A DNA stretch of 64,000 nt, from NCBI RefSeq assembly GCF_025766255.1, contig NW_026516667.1:682001-746000 (forward strand). Direction: 5' to 3'. The position numbers and the translations under genes are program-made. The stretch's first letter is position 1. Every line of letters starts with the position of its first letter. Below the pieces are notes generated by a model. The model did not search any database. It was not told the origin of the DNA and saw only the letters and a program-made list of their open reading frames with translations. Shown piece after piece: positions 24,065 to 36,170 of the stretch. Source of the DNA: Zychaea mexicana (lineage: Eukaryota > Mucoromycota > Mucoromycetes > Mucorales > Lichtheimiaceae).

Positions 24065-24768
24065 TAAGACAAAAATTAAAGATTTTTTACAGAGTTTCGA
24101 GAACCTTTTTCTAAGAGAAATAACCACAAAAAGTCGCTGCACAAGCTATAATAAACGCATCCCCTTATTTCCTCCCGGTTGAGTTGAAAAAAAGTGGAGG
24201 TTGGTGGCTGAGCGGGAGAAAAGAGTGATTTGGGGGGGGGCATTTATGCTATACACAATTTATGCAGACAACTCAATTATACTAGCATACCTTTTCATGA
24301 TTTTCTTTATTATCCCATCCATGCAATAAAAAAGTGTAACTTCATATATCCATATGTCCATCCAGCCTGCAAGCTATTAAGGCTAATATTCTTCATACTG
24401 CATCTTCTAAATGATCGAGTCATTGCCACATTTATGCATCTTGTATTGCGAAACAAAACCCGGCGCTGCCATAGCGTATTGAATGTAGTAGGGAGAAATG
24501 ATAATAGTCATGATGATGTTTTATCCATATATAGAGTAATAAAACAAGAAGGCCGGCGCCAAAGCAACGTGTATGAGCATAGAAGAATGGAGGAAAAATT
24601 GTGATCTACTTTAGTACGAGTGCTTAGAAATAAAAAGTTGTGGTCGTCGTGTCGTCATAACAGCGAATGCACATAGATGGCAAGTAAAAAGACAAGTCGT
24701 CGTCGTGTTGTATGTGTAAGTACAAAGAGCAAAAAAACGAGATGAGCGGCGTTGTGTTGATGTGTGTA

Positions 24769-24901
24769 GGGGTCGCAATCTGACCCATGGGTCAAAACCG
24801 ACCCGCGGGTTGAGGACGGGTCAACGGGTCGGGTTGATGCTTTTCTGACCCACGGGTCAACCCGTCTAACCCTTGACCCGACCCGTTGACCCGTTGTGAC
24901 C
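24769..24901. mobile_element. 133-bp GGGTCA-rich palindromic element, possibly a decayed hAT-type MITE
   Basis: This GC-rich block lies in AT-rich DNA and is built of GGGTCA/TGACCC words. The ends are roughly inverted (GGGGTCGCAA and TTGTGACC) and are flanked by an imperfect 8-bp direct repeat, TGTGTGTA at 24761-24768 and TGTGTATA at 24902-24909. An 8-bp duplication and GC-rich subterminal words suit hAT elements. The family is an inference. Confidence 0.4.
24816..24894. repeat. Perfect 19-bp inverted repeat
   Basis: ACGGGTCAACGGGTCGGGT at 24816-24834 is the exact reverse complement of 24876-24894. The 41-nt spacer carries more GGGTCAA words, so the transcript or single strand could form a strong hairpin. 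Confidence 0.9.
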
Positions 24902-24909
24902 TGTGTATA

Positions 24910-27900
24910 CATATGATATCTATGAGGTACTTGTATTCAAGTAGTCAATCTTCTTGTTGGTTCATTATATTAAAGATGTAGTTGTCAATATGTCTGCTAT
25001 AGAACTGTAACATAAAACGTACTTATATTCTTTTTCATTGTGGGATCATATTTTATATTCAAAAGTGTAAGATAAGTAAGCTATAAGCAATATATGTAAT
25101 AGTAGTAAAGAAGTAGCAATAGTACAATGAGAATAGACAATAGAGAGTGGCAGTGAGAGACGAGATTTGACAAAAGACGTAGAAGGAATTAAGAAAAGAG
25201 AAATGAAAGAAGAAGGAAGAAATGAAAAGAAAAGGGAAAAGGGAAAAGGATTAGGGGCATTTAAAGGAAGTCGATTTTTAACCACACTTTAACCATTATG
25301 CTTTCTTTAATGCATGTGAGCGCAAACGATTTCTTTTGTTATGGCACAAACCCCTTTACCTTTAAGAATAATCACACAAAACGTAGATATTGCTAGCACT
25401 ACTAGGAATTTGCGTGCCATCATCTTAGAGAGCTGTGTATACATGTAGTTTTGCACTTCCAGTGCTCAAGCTCAGGTTGATTGATTCTCCATACCCTACA
25501 GAAATATAACCTGGGATACCATGAGGCCGTTCGAGTACTAGAAGAAACAGGCGTTTGCTAAATTGATTATACAGGACACCAATAAACACTTGTATACAGC
25601 CTTTACAACTGGGCTGACGACATAATGATGCCGGTGATATTGGAGCTGTGCAATGAGAAAGCTGAAGTCTGTCGAATTTTCAAGCTTGACAAGTGTCGTG
25701 AGGTATGTTATCAGTACATATGTTATCCGTATAGTTTGTTAAAAGTGATGCATGAGAGCTAATTGTCATTATCTTCCTCTTCTTTATTAGCTTGATGAAC
25801 GTCACAGACAAGTGTATAAGGAGTACAGATACTTGGACCGATTTCAAGAATATTACGATGTCGACCCTCTCATTTTGTGCCGATTGCATATCTGATCATG
25901 ATCCCAAGAATAATGTGTACCACACTCCTTCGTAGTAAGTCAAAGAGGTGGGATTGGTTATGTGCTGAAGTAACTAGCGTACACAATCACTTGCAGCTAA
26001 CAAGAGATGATAAATCACACAGACCAATGTATTTCTCTAGTGATATTGTGGGTAATGGGATTACCTTTATCCTGTTGAACTAAACATCACGTTTGTATGG
26101 GGTCCAGTTACTAGAGCAAGATCATGGTCTTACAGACAATAACAAAGCTTTTGCAGTGATAGTGTTTTGTTTACGTAACCTGCTACCTGACCTCGTACAC
26201 CTGCAGCGGCTGATGTTTTTGGGAGCCGTTCAACCAGTAATTGACTTTTGTCGCAACCTACTTCATTCTGGTGTAAGAAATTTTAAAATCCAGCAAGACA
26301 TGTTTTTATTAGGGGGAAATCTCGGAAATATGGTTCTAGTATATGATCACTATAAGCTACTTTTTGATAAGCATATATACTATGTATCAAACAGTAATAG
26401 CACAACAACTATCTTGCTGCTCACAGCAGAAAAATGCATTTTTGCTACTGTTTTGGTCCTAGAAGTTTATTGTGCATTTGTGCTTCGTGTATGCATGTGT
26501 GTGATGTGCAAGATGTTAAAGGGCGGGTATATGTTTTCAATGGTATCGGGATGGTTCTTATTTATTGGGCCAGTAGCACAGTAGTACGATATACAAAGCT
26601 CAACGCTGTGGAGGATTCTTGCCACTTCGGCTTTGTTTTAATCGTGTTCTTGCATCAACGCATCACGGAATGATTCACGGCCTGTGGCGGCAGCAATCCT
26701 ATTACCAGATACCAATCAATGACTAGATAAAGAAAACGAGATTTAAGACTACTTGAGAGCTCTCCTCTTATATTTTCTCCGAAAATATTAAGTGGTATCT
26801 TTCATGTTTATATATACTAAGTAAAAACTTGTACGTCGAAAATATCCTCGTCAGATGATAATCCAAGACCTTGCTCGTCGTGCGTATTGATAAAAAATCC
26901 AAGCAAGCTTGCGCCTTTATCAGCGGCTGGCTTAAGGGTATAGTCAATCATCTACTCAGATTACAAAGTCCAAAAGGTTTTGTAAAGCTAGTTATCCACT
27001 ATGTCGTATGTTGCTTGTTGGATTTAAATATACTCGTTCAAAGATCAAGTGCCTAGGCGACCATGGCACGGACCCTTTTTATCCGAAAGCTAAAAAATTG
27101 TGTAACAGCAAAGCCCAACAACAAAGCAAAACCCGCTATCTTCTACAAATTCCCAGCTTTCTGAGGTATTCGGGCTATACTCCACGTTTTATATTCCCAA
27201 TTGCCGGATGATCACTCAATTGCTTATGATAACTGGCATCCACTTTTTTAATGACGGTGAATTACATAATTGCCTAATTCATAAAGTGACAACATCATGA
27301 TGGATGTGGTATCATGACGAGCGCGGTATAAATCTTCTATAAAAGCGAATCCTTTGCTGTCTGCTTTTCAAAAGTAAAATTTCCCGGCGGATGGATGGAT
27401 GATCGTTAGTATCTACGATAGAAAAAATGCTTTTGTGACATGAGCCAGTTGGGTGATCATATAGTACACAGCGAGATAAATTGCTGCTCATAATTATATG
27501 CTCGTTGTTGCCGGGTTATTTTTAACAAGCACATCGGAACCTTGTTCTCTGCAAAAAAAGTGAACAATAAAGCTCAGTTTATGTCGGAAATTGGAATGCC
27601 CACGCAAGCGGGATGGGTGCCGAGAGTGAAAGTGCGAGACTCAACGTACCTGAAATCTATTTTAATGGTGGATCACAGTTCTCTGTCTTCTCTGCGATCG
27701 CGACATGGTTGATCCACCGTAACCTTTGCTATGAAACTATCAATAGAAAGCAATGCGCTGTCGAGTCATCTTCTACCTATGCTTTCAGTGGCTTCCCAAG
27801 GGTGAGAGTTGTTACACATGCCTGTTTTGCTCGGCCTCGCGGACATGTGGAATCCTTCGCTTATGGAACGAGTGAACAAGGGCGCGGAGACGTTATCCCT

Positions 27901-27941
27901 AAATTTCTATTTGCCGTTTTGTACTACAATAATCGATATAA
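24910..27941. other. Gene-poor region upstream of the ABC transporter
   Basis: Only short frames, none with a family I recognise. Frames at 25680-26080 and 26090-26670 look like fragments of decayed coding sequence. No RNA gene was seen. Confidence 0.35.
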
Positions 27942-27951
27942 TATATAAAGG
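27942..27951 (+). promoter_or_regulatory. Candidate TATA box of the ABC transporter gene
   Basis: TATATAAAGG lies 115 bp upstream of the ATG at 28066, a plausible distance for a fungal TATA element with a short leader. Confidence 0.45.
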
Positions 27952-28065
27952 CCAGCATTATCGGAGATGCCCCAAAGAATCCCAAGCGAATTTCTTTCCT
28001 TAATATTTTTATACTTTTTTTTTGCTACTCGCCAGAAAGGGGTTCTTCTCTAAGAGTAAAACCGT

Positions 28066-31000
28066 ATGACTGGATCCGTTGCAATGTCTACACGGTCTTC
28101 TTCGGGCACCGTGCAAAGCAGCAATCCATCCAACAATGAAAAATTACAAGTGTCAGCCGATCATCACATAATCGACGATACCATACCAGTGCACCAATTA
28201 CAGCAGCGAAACAATGACGACGATATTGACGACGACGGCAAGGAAAAGAAGAAAAGCAAAAAAAATAAAAACAAAAAAGCAAAGCGCACCGTACCTGTTC
28301 ATAAACTGTTTCGATTCGCAAAGCCATGGGACAAATTCATGATTGCAATCGCCTGTATTTGCTCGGTCCTTGTCGGTTTATTACAACCTCTCTGTGTTGT
28401 CTTTTTCGGTCTGATGATTAATCGGATTATGGATTCTATTGATGAGGGCAAGAGTCTGCCTGAAGCTACGCAGCCTATCGTTATCATTTTTGTCATTCTC
28501 GGCACCGTTATCTTGGTCCTTGCTTATATTGCCAACTCGTTCTGGATCATGTCAGGCGAGAATCAAACACGTCGTATCCGTAAACTTTATATCCATTCGA
28601 TTTTGCGTCAAGATATGGTACGTAGAATAGAATCTTTGGTTTCTTGCATTTCTATATTGCTAGTTGTAGCCATTCAATTTAATTTTCGTGCTGACGCATA
28701 CTTGCTCCTTAAAGGCATGGTTTGACCAATCTGAAGAAGGTTCGCTCACCACTCGCCTTGCAGCTGATTGCCAACTTATCCAAGACGGTATCAGTGAGAC
28801 GTTTGGCACCATGATCCGCGCTATTTCAGCTTTCGTCCTTGGTTTCATCATGGCATTCGGAGTTGGTAAGGTTATGAGACGAAGATAGTGCAATATTACA
28901 TAATATACTCGAGTGGTATACCAACATTGTGGCTCGATATACTCATACACACTGTGTTTTTATTCAAAAGGATGGAACCTTGCTGTCATCGTCCTTGCTG
29001 TGCTGCCTCTGCTGGGCGGTGTTGGTGGTCTCATGGGCTATCTTATCACCTCGAGTACACTCAAGGTGCAAGATGCATACGCTGACGCAGGCACCGTTGC
29101 TGAACAAGTCTTTTCCGGTGTTCGCACAGTTTATGCATTCTCGTTGCAAAAGCGTTTTGCTGAAATTTACGAAACCAAACTTGTCAAGGCACGTCAAGCA
29201 GGTGTATACCGTGGCTACGTTACCGGTCTCGGCGTTGGTGGTTTCCTTTTTGTTTTGTTCGGCATGTAAGTATCTCATCGTTTAATATCATTTAGAATCA
29301 GATTGCACTTTTATAACTAAATATGTTTGCTAATCCTTTCATTTTTTTTTGAAAAGCTACGCAATTTCCTTTTGGTATGGCGGCAAACTAGTCAAAGACG
29401 AGGCCCTTGAAGGATGGAGGGTTATGGTTTCTTTCTTTGTGATGATTCTTGGAGCGATGAGCTTGCTTCAACTACCAAACCACGTAACGACCATCTCGAC
29501 AGCATGCGGTGCAGCCCACAAGATTTTCGAAACGATTGACCGTGTTCCTTTCATCGATCCTGATTCGACCGAAGGCATAACACCTGATAAAGTGATTGGC
29601 AACATCGAGTTCCGTAACGTTCAGTTCCAATATCCTACGCGTCCCGATGTCCCCATTCTCAAAAACCTCAACTTGAAGATCAAACCCGGTATGACTGTTG
29701 CCTTCGTCGGTCCCTCAGGCTCAGGCAAATCAACCAGTATTCAGCTATTGCAGCGCTTCTATGATCCTACCTCGGGTCAAGTGCTGTTGGACGGCAACTC
29801 TTTGAAAGATATCAACCTCAAATGGCTTCGTTCTCAAGTCGGCGTTGTCTCTCAAGAGCCTGTTTTATTTAATATGACGATTCGTCAAAATCTGCTCATG
29901 GGTGTTCACCATCAAGTTTCGCAAGAAGAAATTATCGAGGCTTGCGTGAAGGCCAACTGCCATACTTTTATCTCAAACTTGCCCAAGGGATATGACACAT
30001 TAGTCGGTGAACATGGTGGTATGATGTCTGGTGGTCAAAAACAACGTATTGCTATTGCTCGTGCTATTCTCAAAAATCCACCCATTCTTTTACTTGATGA
30101 GGTATATTATTATTTTAGTGGACACTCTCACGCTACCATTTACGTTCCCTCGACTGTTATCAACAAAATGATTTATTTGACAGGCTACTTCGGCTTTGGA
30201 CACTCAATCAGAACGGCTTGTGCAACGTGCTCTGGACGTAGCTGCTGCTGATCGTACGACTATTGTCATTGCCCATCGTTTGTCGACTATTCGTAACGCT
30301 GATTTAATTGTCGTCATGCAACAAGGTGATCTTGTCGAACAAGGTTCGCATAACGAATTGGTGGCACGCAACGGTGTGTACGCAGAGCTTGTAAGAAAGC
30401 AACAAATTGCTACTAAGCAAGTCGGCGCCACCGAAGATGAAGAATTCGACGAAGAAGAGCTTTTGCGCAAAGAGAACGAAGAATTGGAGCAGCATATCAC
30501 CAAAGCGATCGAAGCTGATGCACTTGACGAAAAAGAGCCCGGCGGTCAGCACTTGGTGCGAATGAGCACCACATCATCGATTGACGCTTATGAACTCAAG
30601 CTACACAAGAACAAGGAAGAACGCAAGATGCGCAAGAAGCAGTCTGCTCCTATCGGTCGAATTTTGCAACAAATGCGAAGCGAATGGCCTTTGCTTTTCT
30701 TGGGTTCCATTGGTGCTACATTGGCCGGTGCCGTATTCCCAGTTTTTGCCTTTGTCATTGCCAAGTGTATCTACGCTCTTGTCCAACCGCCAGAGCTAGT
30801 CGCTCCTGGCCCATTGGAAGGTGCAAATTTATACGCGTTCCTTTTCCTCATGTTTGCCATTATTGCTTTCATTGGTTTTGGCTTACAAATGGGCAGCTTT
30901 GAAGTCGCTGGTGAGCTTTATACCGAGCGTTTCCGTGCCATGATCTTCCGCGCTTACTTGAAGCAAGAAATCGGCTATTATGATGACGAGGATAACAGCG

Positions 31001-32769
31001 TTGGCGCACTTACCTCAAAACTCGCCGTGGATTCCAAAAACGTCAACGAGCTCGTTACTAAGGTTCCAGGTGATATTTGCCAGATTATTGCTACTGTCAT
31101 TACAGGTCATTATCATTACTAAGTCTCCTTTTTTCATTGTGATTTCGTCCTCAGTCCAAGTCTAACTTTCTATTATCGTCGTTATCGCTAAACAGGTCTC
31201 GTGATTGCATTTTATCATGACTGGAAAATGACACTTATTGTGTTGGCCATGTCACCATTCGTTATGGGCGCAAGTTTCTACGAATCCAAGATCCAACGCG
31301 GTTTTGAAGACCAAACCGCCAAAGCACATGAACACAGTGGTGAAATCGCTGGTGAAGCAATCAAAGAAATCCGTACTGTTGCAGCTCTTGACAAGCAAGC
31401 CTATTTCGAGAAAAAGTTTAAAAAGGCATTGCAACGGCCTCATCGTTTGGCTAAGCGCAAAGCATTCCTTTCGTCGATTGGTTATGCTTTGGGTCAGGGT
31501 ATCATTCTGTACGTCGGTGCTGTGTCCTTCTATGCCGGTATGCATTTCCTTCAAGACGGCAAGCTGGCATTCGATGAGCTGTTCATCTGTTTGTTGAGTG
31601 TCATGATTACTGTGCATGGTGTTGGTCGAGCCAGTGTGTTTGCTTCTACTTATGCCAAGGCCAAAAACTCAGCTCTGGCTACCTTTGAAATATTGGACCG
31701 CCAATCGCATATTGATCCTGATCTGGAAGGCATTGAACCTGCTACCTCGACAATTGCGGGTGATCTTTCTTTTGACAATATAACTTTCCGGTTAGTAGCA
31801 GTACCTTTCAGTGCTTAATGACATTTACAGAAGACTTCTCCGCTAATTTATTTACGATCTTTTTCTTAATATATATCTTATTAGATACCCTGCTCGTATG
31901 GGTAAGTTGGTCGAACCTGTGAGCTTATAGTTTGTGTGTATCTCTGTCCACTAAGTATAATTTTAATGCAAACAGATATGCCCATTTTCGACGGCGAGTT
32001 CAACTTGGGAGGCAAGGCTGGCCAAACGATCGCTCTAGTAGGTCCCTCGGGTTGCGGTAAATCCACTACCATTGGTATGCTTCAACGTTGGTACGACCCT
32101 ATTGAAGGCACTGTCCGTCTGGATGAACACAATACCAAAAACTTTACTTTGGGTAATCTCCGCAGCCATATGGCTCTGGTCGGTCAAGAGCCTGTCCTGT
32201 TTGACATGTCAATTGGCGAAAACATCCGATTCGGTATTGATGAAAACCGTGCGGTGACCCAAGAGCAAGTTGAGGAAGCAGCACGTGCGGCCAATATCCA
32301 CAACTTCGTTGCTGATTTGCCGGATGGTTACAACACGCGTGTCGGTGACAAGGGCTCGCAATTGTCTGGTGGTCAGAAGCAACGTATTGCCATTGCCCGT
32401 GCATTGATTCGCAAGCCCAAGGTCCTATTGCTTGATGAAGCCACTTCTGCTCTCGACTCTGAATCCGAAAAGCTTGTCCAGGCTGCTATTGACAACATTA
32501 TCAGTGAAGGTGGTCGTACAACGATTACCATTGCGCATCGTTTGTCGACAATTCAGGTAAATAACTAATTTTTGATGGTAAAATCGCGCATTTTAAACTT
32601 TTGCTGACATATGCACTGTATTTTGAACGTATTACCATAACAGGGCGCTGACTTGATCTGTGTCATCAAGGATGGTCGAGTGGTTGAACAAGGCACTCAT
32701 TGGGAGCTACTGAAACTCGATGGCGTATACGCATCGCTTGTACGCCAGCAGTCCCTCAATGCTACTTAG
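28066..32769 (+). CDS. ABCB-type full ABC transporter (P-glycoprotein/Mdr1-like), 9 exons, ~1327 aa
   Basis: Exons: 28066-28617, 28715-28865, 28971-29265, 29357-30101, 30184-31105, 31196-31790, 31885-31901, 31976-32556 and 32644-32769. The order is TMD1-NBD1-TMD2-NBD2, as in multidrug or peptide export pumps. NBD1 has Walker [10 protein letters not shown] at ~451-459, signature MSGGQ at ~556-560 and Walker B ILLLDE at ~576-581. NBD2 has GPSGCGKST at ~1115, LSGGQ at ~1222 and [12 protein letters not shown] from ~1242. Exon 7 is only 17 nt (31885-31901). A charged linker at ~620-700 joins the halves. The N-terminus has an Asp/Lys-rich cytosolic extension without a signal peptide. A second Met at 28081 could also be the start. 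The substrate is unknown. Confidence 0.93.
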
Positions 32770-33515
32770 ACATATATCTTGCTCTTTCCTTCCCTTTCTC
32801 CGTCGTTGCTTCCATTACATTATACACACACAAACGCATTGTATTATCGTCCCGTCCAGTATATTCTCCTACTTTTCCGCTCCTCTCAAACATGTAGCAC
32901 AGATCTACACACCTATTTCCCTCACTGCCGCTATGTACTACTGCTATCATTCCTGTTACTCTACAATTATATATACATGTTCTTTTGTACAATCAAACAT
33001 ATGCCTTTTCCTCACAATTCTTTCCTCCTCCTTTTTTTCTGGCATACTATGGTTGTCGAAAAAGTAAGCTTTTTGGGCTCGGTGTATACCATTTCCATTC
33101 GTTCAAATGCGAGAAGAGGGCATTGAACATTCTTTTTTCTTTGGGAGGGGGGTTGGATAAATGTAAACGAAAGAATCAGTGTGATTATGGATGGTAAGAC
33201 AGGCACGAACCAGGCTGCTGCAGGAATGCCAAAAAGGTCAAAAGCCGAATTTTCTAAAAGTAGGTTGCTCCTCAAACTTTGCCGACCGCTTACGTTTAAA
33301 TTCAAGTTTTATTATGACTGTGAACGCTGCGTCCTTGGCGGACATTTCGCTCGAGCCCGATCATGTGAAGAACAAAAAAACAAGAACCCTTCACGGATGA
33401 GAGGGGAAAGGTGGAGAGAGCGGGGAGATAGTTACATAAGGGATTGAATATAGAGGAAGGGGTTGGAGAGAAGGAGGAGAATACAATACATAGGGTGGTG
33501 AGAAGAAAGCCTTAC
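32770..33515. other. Intergenic region after the ABC transporter
   Basis: Pyrimidine-rich 3' flank, then AG-rich sequence around 33395-33485. No gene recognised. Confidence 0.4.
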
Positions 33516-33797
33516 TTAGCCAGGTTCTGGATTCTGCCAGGATGGTGTAGAGTATCGGCCATGTGATTGTGAGGTGGTTGATGTGCGGGGTGATTTGGGT
33601 GGCGACTGAGGGAGTTGGTTAAGAATGAAGGACAAAGGGATGCTGTGTTGTATGCGGTTGACACGGAGGCGAGCATGCATGTTGTGGCAGTCAATGGCAT
33701 GTCTTTTCGTGATGTGCGGGTGTTTGCAGTTGGAGCATGATTTCGGTTTGCCACCAGGCTGCCATCCGAGTCGCCAGCGGGTGCAGCGGGTGCGTTC
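33516..33797 (-). pseudogene. Possible zinc-knuckle-type fragment, frame disturbed
   Basis: A minus-strand frame without its own Met reads GGKPKSCSNCKHPHITKRHA followed by IDCHNM. The Cys/His spacing resembles the zinc knuckles of transposon-derived proteins. A second, overlapping frame starts with Met at 33868 and carries an Ala/Pro linker (NAPAAPAGDSDG) that reads naturally into the Cys/His part if the frame shifts near 33760. It may be a broken gene or an unrecognised intron. No second domain is seen. Confidence 0.28.
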
Positions 33798-35143
33798 TTA
33801 TTGGTCATTGGGAGCCAAACCGTTCCGCTTACTGCTTCTTTTTCGACAAATGTTAAAATTGTGCTCATCTCTTTTCCAGTCGTCTCTTTCTCGGACGGAT
33901 GTCGTGTTAATTTATCACCTTACTCTCTAATATAATCTCCTGCTCAGCATGCATCGGAAACAAAAAGTTGTCGCAATATATTGTTGCAGTACTTCCAGTA
34001 AAAAAGAAGCAAATTTTAATAGCGTTTATCATTAGTCAAGTCTGTAGTACTAATTGTGCTTATGGGCAACGTTTTTGCTTCTTTTTATTTTACCGGGATC
34101 GGCCGAGAGCTAGCAGAGAAGCTCATTAGCTTAGGGTACAATGATAATAGAAGATACTGCTGCTAGCACAACAGCTACATTTAATTGGGTTACCGGGTCA
34201 CCCCGTCACTTATTGGGATATATCTTTTTGCACTATACAAAAAACAAGGAGCATATGATATATTCTTGGCGACCAAGAAACAAATATGAAAGACATTAGA
34301 CAAAGGTACCAATAATGATAGGAGGTACAATGATTAGCCATGTTGTTGAGATGCATATTATGTACATACAGTATCTTGCTTGTCATTATGTCAAGGAAAG
34401 CGAGGCATATTTTTGATTACCTTATATGTAGTGGATTCAAAACAAAGAAGCAGAAGCAAAAGCAGAAGCAGGTCGCCGTGTTCTACCAATGTGATATAAC
34501 AGACTGGGTCACAAGCTTCTGCCATTACAGATTTATAGATGTTGCTGCAGCAGTTACAGCAAGAAAAAAAGGTGCAAAAACATTCAAAGTGTAACATTTC
34601 CGTATCTGCTCATGCAAAAACCATGAAGAGTCTGCCGGCATCACCACCTCATCATTTACTAGAGGTTAGAAACAGTTACCGGTTCATCCGTGCACGTCCT
34701 CTTTTGTTGTCTAACTGTCAATACATCATTTAGAAGTTTCTGTCAAAAATAAAGCGCGTGAAATGGCACACTAGATTCTCCGCAAAGGTTTCTATAACCA
34801 CAGCGTTTGTCAAGGAACATAGCTAATCACCAAACCCCGGGACGGAGATGTAAAGATGTTGTGGAATTTGAAACATGTTGTTTTTCGTCTGGATCTACAG
34901 GTTTCCGTGTGTTTGTTTGCTCTATAGTCCTCAAACACATTACGGTGCATAAATTTGCGTTTATGTCCGCAAAATAAGGCACCCAGTCGCCAGTGCTTGA
35001 TGCGTGTAGTATACATTTGGGACCTAGACAAATAGGGGAGTCCCTTTGAGCTGACGATAAAACGACGGCGACAAGGAGGATGGGTACGGACGGCGTGTAA
35101 CCATTGGCTACTGGGGATAGCGCTGGTTGTCTTTTTTTGTATT

Positions 35144-35154
35144 GATAAGATAAG
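35144..35154 (+). promoter_or_regulatory. Overlapping GATAAG pair, candidate GATA-factor site upstream of urease
   Basis: GATAAGATAAG contains two overlapping GATAAG words about 1 kb before the urease ATG. Further GATA-type words lie between it and the gene, for example CTTATC at ~35876. AreA/Nit2-type GATA factors control nitrogen-scavenging genes in fungi. The motif is short, so binding is inferred. Confidence 0.25.
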
Positions 35155-35893
35155 CGGGTGTGCCGTGTGGTGGCTGCTACAACTAAAGTTATCAGCGGAT
35201 GCGGAATATACCCACTTTTTACACGCTTCCCCACTTTATCTTTAAGACTAGAGCCTGTTTTCTTTATCTTATTTTCCTTCTTTTCTTTTTTTAACTAGAA
35301 TGTACGTAAGGATAACCATCGTTCACACACACACGCTATCGTTATCTCGCTTGCGCTGGCCCCTTTCCCCACTCCTTATATACATAGTGCTGCTTACGGC
35401 ATTCCCCGGCCGTGCACAACACAATATACATCATAACACCCTGATTTACACACGCGTGTACCGAAACGGAGTGTTTCCTTCCTAGGCTTCTTTTAGATAA
35501 TGGAATGGAGTATCTACCGATTCGTGCTTGGCGTGAGCGTATCATGGATAACACATAGCGAAATCCGAATGGGTCGATGTCCGGTGACACAAATAAACAC
35601 CACATCACGGCCTGCTGCAGGTCACTTCTTTACGCCTGCATGTCATTGAGTTTGATCTGTTGCATGTGTGCAGTGTATATGTCAAATTATGTAGGGGTGG
35701 GGAAAGGAAGCCTGCATCAAGGGCTGTAAGTCAAGGCGTTGTAAGTGGTAGTATTTATATCTCCAAGTTGGCACACTAGGTTCGTGACTTGATTTGCGAT
35801 TTTCCCTTGTCTGTGTAACATGTGATACAGCGTTCTCTTTATTTTGCCCTTTTAATCGCTGATTACAACCTCCCCTTATCGCTTGCCGTGTAC

Positions 35894-35907
35894 GGGGGGG
35901 GGGGGGG
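35894..35907 (+). repeat. G14 homopolymer in the urease upstream region
   Basis: Fourteen consecutive G residues followed by AGGTGGG, about 265 bp before the urease start codon. It could form a G-quadruplex or act as a nucleosome-excluding tract; it may also be length-variable. Confidence 0.85.
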
Positions 35908-36170
35908 AGGTGGGTCCACGGTCAGTGGCTGCTTGCATATACCTACAATCTGAGCTACGGCTATTTTTCTCTTCTTTTTAACATCTTCTTTCCTCTTCCT
36001 TTTCTCCTCTTCTTCTTCTTCTTCTTCTTTCCCCCACACTCATACCTACATACGCAAACAAGGACGCACGCATCCTGCATCTTTCGGTTGCAACACACGT
36101 CTCCTCGCTAACCCTTCCGTTCTCTCTCACGCCTTCTCATCACTCCTCTTTCTTGTTCATTTAATAAACC

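Larger units (their letters stand above)
33869..36170. other. Long intergenic region upstream of urease
   Basis: It contains the urease promoter side. Noted inside: tandem GATAAG motifs (35144-35154), more GATAAG-type sites nearby, a 14-G run (35894-35907) and a long pyrimidine tract (~35969-36036). A 135-codon frame at 34827-35234 (-) has no recognisable domain. Confidence 0.45.

Noticed and set aside
24769..24901. Telomere-like GGGT repeats
   Set aside because: Words are GGGTCA in both orientations, not a one-directional TTAGGG-type array.
27613..27948. 111-codon frame before the ABC transporter
   Set aside because: No domain, and it overlaps the candidate TATA box of the transporter gene.
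34827..35234. 135-codon minus-strand frame upstream of urease
   Set aside because: No domain and no supporting promoter or intron signals; frames this long can arise by chance.
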